A stretch of DNA of 64,000 nucleotides from Bog-473 sp963783245 (GTDB taxonomy: Bacteria > Actinomycetota > Acidimicrobiia > Acidimicrobiales > RAAP-2): contig CAWAMS010000008.1 in assembly GCA_963783245.1 (NCBI GenBank), positions 72,817 through 136,816 of the forward strand, given 5' to 3'. This document shows positions 34,976-44,144 of this stretch, one piece after another. A program made the position numbers and the translations under genes. Below the pieces are notes generated by a model. It saw nothing but the letters and a program-made list of their open reading frames with translations, was not told the origin of the DNA and ran no database searches. The first letter of the stretch is position 1, and every line of letters starts with the position of its first letter.

Positions 34976-35190
34976 GGCCGTCAATAGACGGCCATGGGCC
35001 GAGCGAGGATCATAAAGGCCGACCCCGGCGCTGGCATGGCCGGCGATCTCCGGGGGCGAGCCGTATTCCGCAGCGACCATTGACGGCCGACGACGGTGTG
35101 ACATCAGCCGAAGAAGAGAGGCGAGCACCCACGGTCAGGTGTTGGGGGGCGACCCTCCTCGGTTACGCGGATCACTTCCGCGCATCACCG
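34976..35190 (+). ncRNA. Candidate IS110 bridge RNA region
   Basis: The stretch before the transposase start contains a hairpin at 34976-34993 (ggccgtc-aata-gacggcc), a long bulged hairpin at 35023-35055 (ccccgg plus cgctggc against gccggcg and ccgggg) and a small one at 35167-35181 (gcgga/tccgc). Recently described IS110 recombinases use a structured RNA from this side with two guide loops. The guides cannot be assigned without knowing the exact target and donor ends. Confidence 0.4.
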
Positions 35191-35274
35191 AAATCGATGC
35201 AGCGTGACCACACCATGAAGGGTTGATACACCGTCTCTAGACACCCCGCCCTTCGACAAAGGTTGACAGGGTAG

Positions 35275-36714
35275 GTGTTCGAGGAGTTGTTCTCGAGACC
35301 GGAGGTGGAGATGGGGCGCTTTATTGGTGGCGATCTGCAGGGCGAGTTCATGCACCGGCTTAAAGGGGTTGATCCGGGCCGCTGTCTCGTGGTTCCTGTA
35401 GACGTCGGAAAGTCGATGGCGATGAGTCTGGTGGCGGATCACTACGGAGAAATCGTGACGCCGTCGTTCGAGTTCGACCTGACCGAGACCGGGGTAGCCG
35501 AGCTCATCGCGGCCGTCTCGACTGCAGAACGCTCACGTTCTGCAGTGGTCGTGCGGGTGGGTGTCGAGGCGGCCGGCCATTACCACCGGACAACCGTTGC
35601 CCAATTGAGAAAGGCCGGCCTGGAGGTGGTAGAGCTCAACCCCGGGGCAGTCAAGCAAGCTCGGGCACAACAGCTGCTGCGAGCCCTAAAGAGCGATGCT
35701 CGAGACCTCGGCGCAATGGCCGAGCTGCTCACCCGGGGCTCTGGTCGGCCTCCCGAAGAACGCGACCAGGCGCTTTCATCCCAGGTGGCGTGGACCGCCC
35801 ATCGCCGTCGCAAGGTCAAGGCTCGATCGGCCCTCACCAACCAGGTCCTGGCCCAACTCGATCTGATCTTCCCTGGCCTGCAGGGGTGTTTCACCACCGG
35901 TGTCCTCACCACAAAGGCTGGCCGGGTCATTGTCGAAGAACTCACCGAACCGGGACGCGTCAAGCGTCTCGGTGACGAGGGGCTCCGCCGCTTCGTCGCT
36001 CGTCGGGGGGTGCGCTTGACCAGGTCAAAAGCCGCCATGGTCATCGCCGCCGCCCGCAACGCGCTCAGCCTTCCCGAGGAGGAATTGCGGGCAAGAAGCG
36101 CTGTGTTCGGTGCCGACATCGTGTTGCTCGACTACCTCGACACCATGATCGCCGAGGCCGACCAACAGCTCTCCGAGGTCATTGACGCCACGCCGGCGGC
36201 GATCTTGACCTCCCTGCCAGGCGTTTCGGTCATCCGAGCGTCGAACTACGGCGCAGAGCTCGGTGATCCCTGGCGCTTCCGCAGCGCCGAGGCTGCCTAC
36301 CGCTTCTCGGGTCTTGTGCCCGCCTCCTATGAATCGGCGAAAAAGGCCCGCTCGGGCCAGCACATCTCGAGGGAAGGCTCTGTTGAACTACGCGAGGCGA
36401 TCCTCGAGCTCGGCAAGGGACTCTCTAGCTTCGATCCTGATTTCGCCGATTACAAGCGACGGCTCGTGAGCGACGGCAAGAAACGGAGTATCGCAGCAGT
36501 CGCCGTCGGCCACCGGGCCCACCGTCTGGCCTTCTCGATGCTGCGTTCTCAACAGCCCTATGACCAGGCCCACTGGGCCAGATCAGTGGCAACAGGCAGG
36601 TCCGTCATGGCGAACGCCCCAAACGGGACCCACCAGAACGACGTGACCTGCCCGTCGCCGCCCATCACCTTGATCGAAGACCTGGTCGAGCACAAGCACG
36701 CCCGGCTTCGTTGA
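35275..36714 (+). CDS. IS110-family transposase
   Basis: 479 residues. The N-terminal RuvC-like DEDD domain has Asp43 in VPVDVGKS, Glu98 in VGVEAAGHY and Asp141/Asp144 in LKSDARDLG. The C-terminal transposase-20 domain has LTSLPGVSVIRASNYGAELG, the segment FSGLVPASYES with a candidate catalytic Ser at 351 or 354, and SGQHISREGSVELREAI. The middle helical linker is longer than in short IS110 members. The enzyme recombines element ends with target DNA. The GTG start at 35275 is used; an ATG 30 bp or so downstream is possible. Confidence 0.92.
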   Translation: MFEELFSRPEVEMGRFIGGDLQGEFMHRLKGVDPGRCLVVPVDVGKSMAMSLVADHYGEIVTPSFEFDLTETGVAELIAAVSTAERSRSAVVVRVGVEAAGHYHRTTVAQLRKAGLEVVELNPGAVKQARAQQLLRALKSDARDLGAMAELLTRGSGRPPEERDQALSSQVAWTAHRRRKVKARSALTNQVLAQLDLIFPGLQGCFTTGVLTTKAGRVIVEELTEPGRVKRLGDEGLRRFVARRGVRLTRSKAAMVIAAARNALSLPEEELRARSAVFGADIVLLDYLDTMIAEADQQLSEVIDATPAAILTSLPGVSVIRASNYGAELGDPWRFRSAEAAYRFSGLVPASYESAKKARSGQHISREGSVELREAILELGKGLSSFDPDFADYKRRLVSDGKKRSIAAVAVGHRAHRLAFSMLRSQQPYDQAHWARSVATGRSVMANAPNGTHQNDVTCPSPPITLIEDLVEHKHARLR

Positions 36715-36717
36715 AGC

Positions 36718-37276
36718 GCTCGGCGGCGGGGGCCCGGACCGACGTCGCAAGGGTTAAGCGGCCTACTGGACCGCGTCGTTAACAAGACGCCGGGCCCCTC
36801 CCACCGAGCGAGTGCGAACGCGGTTGTCTGCGCCGGCACGCCGAGCGCGCGTTGTCCCGGGCGTTCGCTTATGAGCTGGCCGCTCGTGGTGAGTTGCCGA
36901 CAATCCATCTCGGACGACGGATCGTGGTCCCCAAGGTGGCGCTGCTCGCAATGGTCGGGCTTTCCTTCCCCCAACCGTGAGGCGATGTGAGTAATGAGGA
37001 CACTTCCCCCACGAGGACGCCGGCACGGTGCCCGATTGGTGGTACGGGAGTCCGATGTAAGTGGTGACTGTTATAGAGATCCACGAATAGATCGCGTGCT
37101 TTGGACTTACTGGCCCGTGGTGCAACTGTGTGGCTGGACTGGTAGTTCCTGCAACCACGAGTTGGGAGGCGGTTGTGATTCCGTAGTCGCTGGGACCATC
37201 TGAGACGTTCATTGTTGTGCAGAGCCAGGCGGAGGCGACGGGCGGCTGAACGAACGACACAGGCAGGAGGTAAAGC
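36718..37276. other. Region between the IS110 element and the two-gene module
   Basis: It contains only the remnant at 36840-36980. Beyond that no coding region, RNA gene or clear repeat is seen up to the ribosome-binding site GGAGG before 37277. Confidence 0.5.
36840..36980 (+). pseudogene. Remnant of an excisionase-like helix-turn-helix DNA-binding gene
   Basis: Frame 3 reads AFAYELAARGELPTIHLGRR followed by IVVPKVALLAMVG and a TGA at 36978-36980. This is the second helix and wing of the MerR/excisionase (HTH_17) fold, where relatives read ..SRxxxYxLxxxGxLPxIxLGRRxxVPxxAL. No start codon or first helix is found upstream, so the 5' part was lost, probably when the IS110 element arrived. It hints at an older mobile element at this spot. 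Confidence 0.6.
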
Positions 37277-38542
37277 ATGGCCAAGCGAGGCTTCTTCGCA
37301 GAGATGCAGTACCAGAACCAGCAAGCCGCCAAGCGGCAAGCGGCCGCGCACCAGAGGGCGGTGCGCGAGCAACAGTCAGCGCAGCGCAGCGCTCAGAAAG
37401 CGGCCCACGATGCCGAGCGAGCTCGCCTCCAGCGCGAGAAGGCTACCGCGGCCGAACAGAATGCAGCTGAGAAGGAAGCGCTGCGACTCCACATCGAGGA
37501 TATGACCGCCCAGGCTGCCGAACACACGACAGCGCTGCAGAGCGAGTTCGACGAGATCGACGGGATCTTGGACGCGGCATTGTCGTCAGAGGCTTTCATT
37601 GATCTTGAAGCGCTCCGAACCAGGGTCGACCATCCTCCTTTCGACCCCCAAGGGCTCGACATCCCGCTACCGCAGCCAACCATGGCGCTAGCGCCACCGG
37701 AGCCTCAATTTGTGGAGCCTCCAGCTCCAAAGGGCCTGGGTGGTGTGTTCGGCAAGAAGCACCACGCCGAAGACTTGGCCAAGGCTCGCGCTGCCTTCGA
37801 TTCAGCCCACGCCGCATGGCAACAGGAGGCGGCGAAGGTGCCCGGCTTGCAGCTCGCACAGATGCAGGAGCACCAAAAGCTCGAATCAGAACGCGTGGAG
37901 AAATTGGCGGGATGCAGGGCTGCCTACGACGCTGGGTGTGCCGACCGCCAACGGACAGTCGACGAGGCGAACGCCAAAGTCGACAGGCTCATTGCCGATC
38001 TGGAAGCCCACGACGAAGTAGCCATCCAGGAGTACGTCGCGATGGTGCTCGGAAACTCCGTATACCCGGACCACTTCCCGGTGATCCACGACTTCGAGTT
38101 CGGTCCGGAGCTTAGGGAGCTCTCGCTGACGGTGTCGCTGCCCGGGCCGAGCACGCTCTCCGACATCAAGGAGTACAGGTACAACAAGGCCAAGGATGAG
38201 ATCGTCGCTTCGAACCTCACCGCCAAGCAGGTCAAGGACCGCTATGCGAAGGCCGCGTACTCGGTGGCTCTGCGCACATTGCACGAGATCTTCAAGACGG
38301 ACCGCTACGGGCACATTCAGACCATCGCGCTGAACGTCGACACTGAAGACCTCGACCGGGCAATCGGAGTCATGAAGCGAGTCCCACTTATTGCCGTGGC
38401 AACGAGCAGGGAGAGATTCTCGGAGATCGAGCTGGCCAACGTCGAGCCGCTAGCCACGCTTCAATACTTGAAGGCAGAGGTGTCGAAGAACCCCGCCGGT
38501 TTGGTTGCGATCGACGAGAGCCGAGGAGTGCGGGGCGGCTGA
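37277..38542 (+). CDS. Coiled-coil protein of a probable restriction/defence-like two-gene module
   Basis: 421 residues. The N-terminal 90 are a Gln/Ala/Arg-rich coiled coil beginning MAKRGFFAEMQYQNQQAAKR. A Pro-rich hinge and PKGLGGVFGKKHHAEDLAKA lead to a second coiled coil, and residues about 235-415 form a conserved globular domain (YVAMVLGNSVYPDHFPVIHDFEF, LKDRYAKAAY-like VKDRYAKAAYSVALRTLHEIF, ANVEPLATLQYLKAEVSKNP). Similar proteins in Streptomyces are, as I recall, annotated as restriction-system proteins, some with a nuclease domain; none is visible here. GGAGG precedes the ATG and the stop overlaps the next gene as TGATG, so the pair acts together. Confidence 0.7.
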   Translation: MAKRGFFAEMQYQNQQAAKRQAAAHQRAVREQQSAQRSAQKAAHDAERARLQREKATAAEQNAAEKEALRLHIEDMTAQAAEHTTALQSEFDEIDGILDAALSSEAFIDLEALRTRVDHPPFDPQGLDIPLPQPTMALAPPEPQFVEPPAPKGLGGVFGKKHHAEDLAKARAAFDSAHAAWQQEAAKVPGLQLAQMQEHQKLESERVEKLAGCRAAYDAGCADRQRTVDEANAKVDRLIADLEAHDEVAIQEYVAMVLGNSVYPDHFPVIHDFEFGPELRELSLTVSLPGPSTLSDIKEYRYNKAKDEIVASNLTAKQVKDRYAKAAYSVALRTLHEIFKTDRYGHIQTIALNVDTEDLDRAIGVMKRVPLIAVATSRERFSEIELANVEPLATLQYLKAEVSKNPAGLVAIDESRGVRGG

Positions 38543-40134
38543 TGCCCAACGGCTTCGTTTTTAATGCACCACCCAACTGGCCTCCGCCGCCAGAGGGCTG
38601 GGAACCGCCTCCCGACTGGGTGCCAGACCCGTCGTTCCCGCCTGCGCCCGACGGCTGGGTGTTCTGGTCCCCCGCTCCGGAACCCGTGGTGGAACCTGCA
38701 CCAGCACCAGCACCCGCTCCCGAGCCTGCACCTACACCCGCGCCGTTGGCAGAGTCGGAGGTTCCAGTCGAACAACAGCCGCCCGCCGCGCCGCTCACCG
38801 AGGTGAGGGTGCCCGTCCAGTCAACTGAGTTTCCCCGTATCGATCAGCAGGCAACTTCCGAGCAGCTGCCGGTAGCTGAGGCGCCTCCTAACGGCGTGCT
38901 TGCTCAACAGCCGGATAATGGTGGGACAGCACCCGAGATGGAGGAGCTCAGAGCGCGCCTCGCAGCTGCCGAGGCGGAGTTAGCCGCAATCCGGGCAGCG
39001 TCTGGCGGAGACGACCTCGTCGAGCTGAGCGATGAGCGGGTCCTCCAAGAGGTCGGCATCTACCGCTACCACCACCCTCTGGAGAACTCCGAGGAGTACC
39101 GCGAGCGTCTCCGTGGGCTGGAGGAGCGGATCAAAGACTCCATAAAGACTGGTGAAGCGATACTGGTATCAGAGATGTTCACCTTCGACAACTCGCTCGC
39201 CAAAGGGCGTCGCATGTCGAGTGACCTCGGCAGACTGATGCTTCGTGCCTACAACGCTGAGGCCGACAACTGCGTTCGCTCGCTCCGGGCTGGCAACGTC
39301 GTGACCGCCAAGAAGCGGCTCGAGGCGTCGGTGACGTCGATCGCTCGGCTCGGCTCAATGATGGAGATGCGGGTGAGCCTCAAGTACCACGGCCTGCGCA
39401 TCGAAGAGCTTGAGCTCACGGCGGACTTCTTGATGAAGGTGCAAGAGGAGAAGGAACGGGCACGCGAAGAACGCGAGCGCCTTCGTGAGGAGCGAAAGGC
39501 CGCCCAGGAGCTCGCTGTTGAGCGTGAGAAGTTGGACAAGGAACGTGCCCATCTGCAGAACGCGCTGGACGCAGTCCAGGCGCAGGGCGATGGGACGGCG
39601 GCCCAGGAGCTGTGCGAGAAACTGGAAGCCGTAGACGCGGCCATCGCTCACAACGACTTCCGGGCGGCCCACATCCGAGCGGGTTACGTCTACGTGATCA
39701 GCAACGAGGGCGCCTTCGGCAAGGATGTCGTCAAGATTGGTCTCACCAGGCGATTGGAGCCACTCGACCGCGTCCGTGAACTCGGCGGCGCGTCCGTGCC
39801 GTTCCCGTTTGACGTCCATGCGCTGTTCTTCTCAGAGGACGCCGTGAGTTTGGAAACCGAACTCCACCACATCTTCGCCGACCGGCGTATGAACCATGTG
39901 AACGGGCGCAGGGAGTTCTTCTTCGCTGCGCCGCATGAAGTTCGAACCGTGCTCGATGAGCGTGTCGGCAACCTGCTTGAGTTCGTGGAAGACGTCGAGG
40001 CAACAGAGTTCCGCCAGTCACGCTCGATGTGGCCTGGTTCCCCGCAGGACGCCGCTGTTGATGATCTTACCGATCTGGGTGCAGACGACGCGTTGCTGGG
40101 ATTGGAGGGAGCTACACCGGGCCTGCACCCATAA
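38542..40134 (+). CDS. DUF4041 and T5orf172 (GIY-YIG) domain protein
   Basis: 530 residues in this order: Trp/Pro repeats at 10-42 (PPNWPPPPEGW, PPPDWVPDPSFPPAPDGW), a Pro-Ala linker (48-70), a DUF4041-like region about 160-300, a charged coiled coil 298-345, and a C-terminal T5orf172 GIY-YIG domain at 380-465 with GYVYVISN, VVKIGLTRRLEPLDRVREL and an acidic LETELHHIF. GIY-YIG domains cut or bind DNA. It begins one base inside the upstream stop. A role in phage or plasmid defence is inferred from domain type, pairing and place in a mobile island. Confidence 0.78.
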   Translation: MPNGFVFNAPPNWPPPPEGWEPPPDWVPDPSFPPAPDGWVFWSPAPEPVVEPAPAPAPAPEPAPTPAPLAESEVPVEQQPPAAPLTEVRVPVQSTEFPRIDQQATSEQLPVAEAPPNGVLAQQPDNGGTAPEMEELRARLAAAEAELAAIRAASGGDDLVELSDERVLQEVGIYRYHHPLENSEEYRERLRGLEERIKDSIKTGEAILVSEMFTFDNSLAKGRRMSSDLGRLMLRAYNAEADNCVRSLRAGNVVTAKKRLEASVTSIARLGSMMEMRVSLKYHGLRIEELELTADFLMKVQEEKERAREERERLREERKAAQELAVEREKLDKERAHLQNALDAVQAQGDGTAAQELCEKLEAVDAAIAHNDFRAAHIRAGYVYVISNEGAFGKDVVKIGLTRRLEPLDRVRELGGASVPFPFDVHALFFSEDAVSLETELHHIFADRRMNHVNGRREFFFAAPHEVRTVLDERVGNLLEFVEDVEATEFRQSRSMWPGSPQDAAVDDLTDLGADDALLGLEGATPGLHP

Positions 40135-40340
40135 CCGGCATGAAGACAATGGACGAGCCCCGACCATAAGTGGCGGTGCCTTTTTGTATTCGCCTAACAG
40201 TCGACCGATCACTCTCGAGACGGATTGCCACTTTGACGATTCCGAGGAGCTCAGATTGCGCCAATTTCTTGGCAATCAGAATTGGCAATCAAATGAACGG
40301 CACGGGAAGGACGACCCCTCACCGGGCGGATTCAGAGGCC

Positions 40341-40355
40341 AACTCAGGGCGACTG
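40341..40355. repeat. Direct repeat flanking the IS256 element, left copy
   Basis: aactcagggcgactg is repeated exactly at 41770-41784. The pair brackets the IS256-type element. Confidence 0.9.
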
Positions 40356-41769
40356 AGAAATAGTCAATACCTGTGGATGAGAAAACCGTCGGACTACGCG
40401 GCGACCTCGTTCTCATCCATCTCTGATCGTTCGGCCATCACCCCCTTTTCGAAGACGACGCCGGCCCGGACAAGGGCGACGAGTTGCGGTGCGTTGACCG
40501 CTCGCCAACGGGTCTGGGCCGACTCGATCAGCTTGTAGGCCATGGCCAATCCGGCCGCCCGTGAGCCCGGTCCCTTGGTCACCTTGGTGCGGAGTCGCAC
40601 GGTGGCGAAGGTGGACTCAATCGGGTTCGTCGTTTTCAGATGGACCCAATGCTCGGCCGGGAAGTCGAAGAACGCCAGCAACGCGTCGGCGTCCTTGATG
40701 ACCTTCTCGACCGCCTTGGGCCACTTGGCCTCGTAGTCCTTCTTGAACAGCGCCAGAGCCTTGAGGGCGTGCTCACGGTCCTCGGCGTCACGGACATCGG
40801 CCAGCGCGGCACGGGCGGCCGGCTGGGCCGATTTGGGCAGGGCGTTCATCACGTTCGCCATTTTGTGGACCCAACACCGTTGGTGCGTGGTGTCGGCGAA
40901 GACGTCGAAGAGGGCACCCCAAAAGCCCAGCGCTCCGTCCCCGACGGCGAGGACCGGGGCCCGCATGCCCCGGCGCTTGAGGTCGCGCAGCACGTCGGCC
41001 CAGGACTCGGTCGATTCGCGATGCCCGTCGGTGATCGAGACCAGTTCTTTGGTCCCGTCAGCGCGCACACCGACGATGACCAGGACACAGAGCCGGGCCT
41101 CGTCGAGACGGACGTTGAAGTGGATCCCGTCCGCGTACACATAGACGTAGTCGACGTCTTTGAGCGAGCGGTGGGCGAACTGGTCGCGTTCACGCTGCCA
41201 GTCGGTGGTCAAGCCGGGTGATCACCGAGGCCGAGAGTCCGGCGGCCGAGCCGAAGAACTCCTCGAGGGCCGGGGCGAAGTCGCCCGAGCTCATGCCGTG
41301 CAGGTACATCAGCGGCAGCACCTCGGCCACCTTGGGGGACTTTCGGGCCCACGGCGGCAAGATCGAGCTGCGGAAGCGCATGCGCTCCCCGGTCCCTTCG
41401 TCGACCCGGCGGTCGTCGACCCGCGGGGCCCGCACCTCGAGCGGTCCGGCCCCGGTGACGAGCGAGCGTGGCTCGGCGTGCCCATTGCGCACCACCAGGC
41501 GATGACCGTGCTCATCAACTTCATGGGTCAGGCTCGACACGTAGGCCTCGACCTCGGCTTCGAGGGCGGCGGCCAGCATCCGGCGCGCACCTTCGGCCAC
41601 GATGGCGTCGAGCCCGGCCGTCAGCTCCGCGCTCGCGGCCTCCTCAACATGTACTCTCAACATCGGCGTTCCTTCCTGCCGGCGTCTCACCGCCGGCGAA
41701 CTTGTTTTGGTCAAACAGGAAGGTACGCCGCGTCTCCGTTCAGGTGGTGCATCCACAGGTTTCGGTTAT
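40356..41769 (-). mobile_element. IS256-family insertion sequence
   Basis: The transposase lies at 40394-41663. Matching 11-base terminal inverted repeats acctgtggatg occur at 40369-40379 and, inverted, at 41750-41760. Outside them are 13 and 9 bases, then exact 15-bp direct repeats. IS256 elements normally make 8 or 9 bp duplications, so part of the 15 bp may belong to older target sequence. Confidence 0.78.
40394..41663 (-). pseudogene. IS256-family (mutator-type) transposase, frameshifted
   Basis: The first frame (41663 to about 41212) gives LRVHVEEAASAELTAGLDAIV, RNGHAEPRSLVTGAGPLEVRAPRV, LPLMYLHGMSSGDFAPALEEFFG and SASVITRL. The second (41212 to 40394) continues TTDWQRERDQFAHRSL and has the catalytic-domain blocks YVYADGIHFNVRLDEARLC, AVGDGALGFWGALFDVF, QRCWVHKMANVMNALPK and TTNPIESTFATVRLRT. 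The break lies near 41211, in the cttg of cggcttgacc; removing one T joins ITRL to TTDW. IS256 transposase is normally one frame, so this copy is inactive or misread. Ribosome site GGAAGGA precedes the ATG at 41663. Confidence 0.9.
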
Positions 41770-41784
41770 AACTCAGGGCGACTG
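41770..41784. repeat. Direct repeat flanking the IS256 element, right copy
   Basis: Exact copy of aactcagggcgactg at 40341-40355. Confidence 0.9.
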
Positions 41785-42325
41785 GGCAGAAGGGCAAGAC
41801 GGGTTGGACGAACCGGATGGGCCTCCGCAGCCAGTGAAGCGGATCGTAGCGCTGTAACCACTGCGCGAATGGTCAACGTTGGCGTCGTGGCAGGCAGCGT
41901 CGGGTTGGTGGCATTGGATCTACGCCACGGCCGGAGATTTGGGACCGTCCCAGTATGGAAAGAGACACTCGTCTCGAAGTCAGCCGTTGAGCACGCAACC
42001 TGTACTTAAACGACCATTGAGCGATCTACGGTTCAAAGGCCAAAGATGACCGCCCAGTCTGCGGCACCAGGCTGGTGTTCGGACTACCAAGACCTGGACC
42101 ATGGGCTGTGCCGATTTCCGATTTAATCTTTTGAATATGATGAAGAGAGCACTTCCGATGCCACCCGAGCAGAGTGCGTAAGATCTTCTGGCGAGGCACG
42201 CGTCCATAGTGACTTAGGAGGAAGAACCCGAGGTGCTGGGTGGCATCAAAGTGAAGTCACCGGTGGCCAGCTACAACCTGAGGGTTCGACGGCCCAGCCG
42301 AGCGCGTGTTATTCCCCGCTAACGC
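41785..42325. other. Gene-free junction between mobile island and catabolic region
   Basis: No ORF with family features, no tRNA and no clear repeat was seen in these 541 bases. Base composition changes here from GC-rich to moderately GC-rich. Confidence 0.5.
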
Positions 42326-43459
42326 CTAGAGCCGACGCAAGAGGGTTCCCGTCCCGAGCCCACCTCCACAGCACATGGTCACAAGTGCGTGTTCACCATC
42401 AGTGCGTTCCAGCTCATGCAATGCCTTCGTGATCAGTCCAGCTCCTGTCGCCCCGAGAGGATGACCGAGGGCGATGGCACCTCCATTGGGATTGACCTTT
42501 TCTGTGTCTGGTTCAAATTCGCGCACCCAGGCCAATACCACCGACGCGAACGCTTCGTTTATCTCAATAACGTCGAAATTTTCTATTCTGAGATTGTTAC
42601 GTGCGAGCAGCGTCGCCGTAGCTGGGATCGGGCCTTCCAGCATGAGCGTCGGGTCACAGCCAACGAGGCAGACGTCGACAACGACTGCCCGTGCCAATAG
42701 GCCCAGACGCTCCGCCTTCTCGGCAGTCATCAGCAGTACAGCCGACGCCCCATCGGAAATCTGCGAGGACGTACCGGCCGTGTGGACCCCGTCCGGTCGT
42801 CCAGTTGGCTTCAACCCGGAAAGCGATTCCAGTGTCGTCTCGCGCAAGCCCTCATCCCGGCTTACACCACCGAAAGGCACGATCTGGGACCCGAACCTAT
42901 CCTCCGCCCACGCGCGAGCGGCCCGATCCTGCGAGAGTTTTCCAAACTCGTCGCACTGTCGTCGCGAGATTCCCCATTTGTCTGCGATGCGCTCAGCGCC
43001 CTCGAACTGGCTCGTGAACTCATGATGAGCCCAATAGCTCTTGTTGATGGGCTTGCCGACATTCGGTTCCTTCGGAACGGAAGAGCCCATAGGCACCCGA
43101 CTCATGAGCTCAACGCCGCAGCCAACCGCGACGTCAACCACGCCGGACCGCACCAGTGAATAAGCCACGTTTGTGGCCTGTTGGGACGATCCGCACTGAG
43201 CGTCAATGGTCGTTGATGGAACTTCAATCGGAAGGCCCGAAGTCAGCCATGCGTTACGGGTCACATTCATCGCTTGCATACCTACTTGTGCCACGCAACC
43301 GCCGACCACTTGACCTACTTCTGTCGGATCTATTCCTGCACGCTCGATTACCGCGCGCTGGGCGGCACCGAGAACGTCAATGGCGTGGAATTCCGATAAC
43401 CCACCGCCACGTCGCCCGAATGCCGTTCGAACTGCTTCGACAATAACTACTTCGTTCAT
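42326..43459 (-). CDS. Thiolase family protein (acetyl-CoA C-acyltransferase)
   Basis: 377 residues with all three thiolase active-site blocks: the acylated Cys in TIDAQCGSSQQA, His in NPNGGAIALGHPLGATGAG and the second Cys in MCCGGGLGTG. The final ..GTLLRRL is typical. It should cleave a 3-ketoacyl-CoA to a shorter acyl-CoA and acetyl-CoA, or run in reverse. TTAGGAGA precedes the ATG. It is the first gene past the mobile island. Confidence 0.95.
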   Translation of the reverse strand: MNEVVIVEAVRTAFGRRGGGLSEFHAIDVLGAAQRAVIERAGIDPTEVGQVVGGCVAQVGMQAMNVTRNAWLTSGLPIEVPSTTIDAQCGSSQQATNVAYSLVRSGVVDVAVGCGVELMSRVPMGSSVPKEPNVGKPINKSYWAHHEFTSQFEGAERIADKWGISRRQCDEFGKLSQDRAARAWAEDRFGSQIVPFGGVSRDEGLRETTLESLSGLKPTGRPDGVHTAGTSSQISDGASAVLLMTAEKAERLGLLARAVVVDVCLVGCDPTLMLEGPIPATATLLARNNLRIENFDVIEINEAFASVVLAWVREFEPDTEKVNPNGGAIALGHPLGATGAGLITKALHELERTDGEHALVTMCCGGGLGTGTLLRRL

Positions 43460-43643
43460 GTAGCAAGTCTCCTAAATTCGATGACACCATACAAAACGTG
43501 AGCACAGCCGATAGCGATCTCATTGTTCCAGCCGAAACCCTCCTTGGACCACAAGTCCCTTCCATCAAGTCAGTATCCGTGGCGCGCAGTTTGATGCAGG
43601 CCTAGCTTGGATCGACTTTGGGCCAGAACTCTAGATTCACCGG

Positions 43644-44144
43644 TCATCCAACCCGCTCATCGAACTGAACGGTATTGCCCTCGGGATCCCGAACAATCAT
43701 CCCTCTTACGAATCCACCGGGGGGTTCGCCGAAGTTAGTCGTGTCCGATCCGCTGGCAGTCGGTTCGGACACGATCGCAATACCCGCCTCTATGGCCCGA
43801 GCCCGGATCTCGTCCAGGTCATCCACCCAAAATCCGAAATGGTGGATGCCGCACTCGAAGAGCGGTTTCGGCACTCCTCGTGGCTCTCTAGTGAGCTGTT
43901 GATCAAGAACGACGAATGGCTCGTTAAGACCCTCAGCCTCCCGAAGGTAGACACCTCGGCGCCGGATCACTTCGGCGCCGAGCGTGAACTCTTCGACGGC
44001 GTCAAGACTTACGTGAAATCCAACCACTTCGGTCCAGAAGGGTAAGACCTTGTCCATTTCGCGGACCCCGATGGCAATATGGGAGACATTTCGCACCGGC
44101 ACACCAAGATGATACCCCGCAGGCGCTGACGTCTGCATGCTCAC
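43644..44144 (-). CDS. VOC-family protein (glyoxalase/bleomycin resistance fold)
   Basis: 166 residues with NVSHIAIGVREMDKVLPFWTEVVGF, a His-His-Phe block GIHHFGFWVDDLDEIRARA and the last strand MIVRDPEGNTVQFDE with the metal-ligand Glu. That is one full pair of vicinal-oxygen-chelate modules, as in methylmalonyl-CoA epimerase or lactoylglutathione lyase relatives. The GTG at 44144 has GGAGGAG six bases upstream; an ATG two codons in is the alternative. Substrate unknown. Confidence 0.85.
   Translation of the reverse strand: MSMQTSAPAGYHLGVPVRNVSHIAIGVREMDKVLPFWTEVVGFHVSLDAVEEFTLGAEVIRRRGVYLREAEGLNEPFVVLDQQLTREPRGVPKPLFECGIHHFGFWVDDLDEIRARAIEAGIAIVSEPTASGSDTTNFGEPPGGFVRGMIVRDPEGNTVQFDERVG

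Larger units (their letters stand above)
34970..36717 (+). mobile_element. IS110-family insertion sequence (ends not resolved)
   Basis: The transposase at 35275-36714 defines the element. IS110 elements have no long terminal inverted repeats, and none are seen. The upstream non-coding part is rich in hairpins, as expected for a family whose members carry a target-choosing RNA. The limits given cover the structured part and the gene and are approximate. Confidence 0.6.

Noticed and set aside
36763..37332. 189-codon ORF on the minus strand
   Set aside because: Overlaps the helix-turn-helix remnant and the start of the coiled-coil gene; no motif in its translation.
40394..41663. Programmed frameshifting in the IS256 transposase
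   Set aside because: IS256 transposases are normally one continuous frame, and the site (cggcttgacc) lacks a slippery heptamer, so a mutation or sequence error is preferred.
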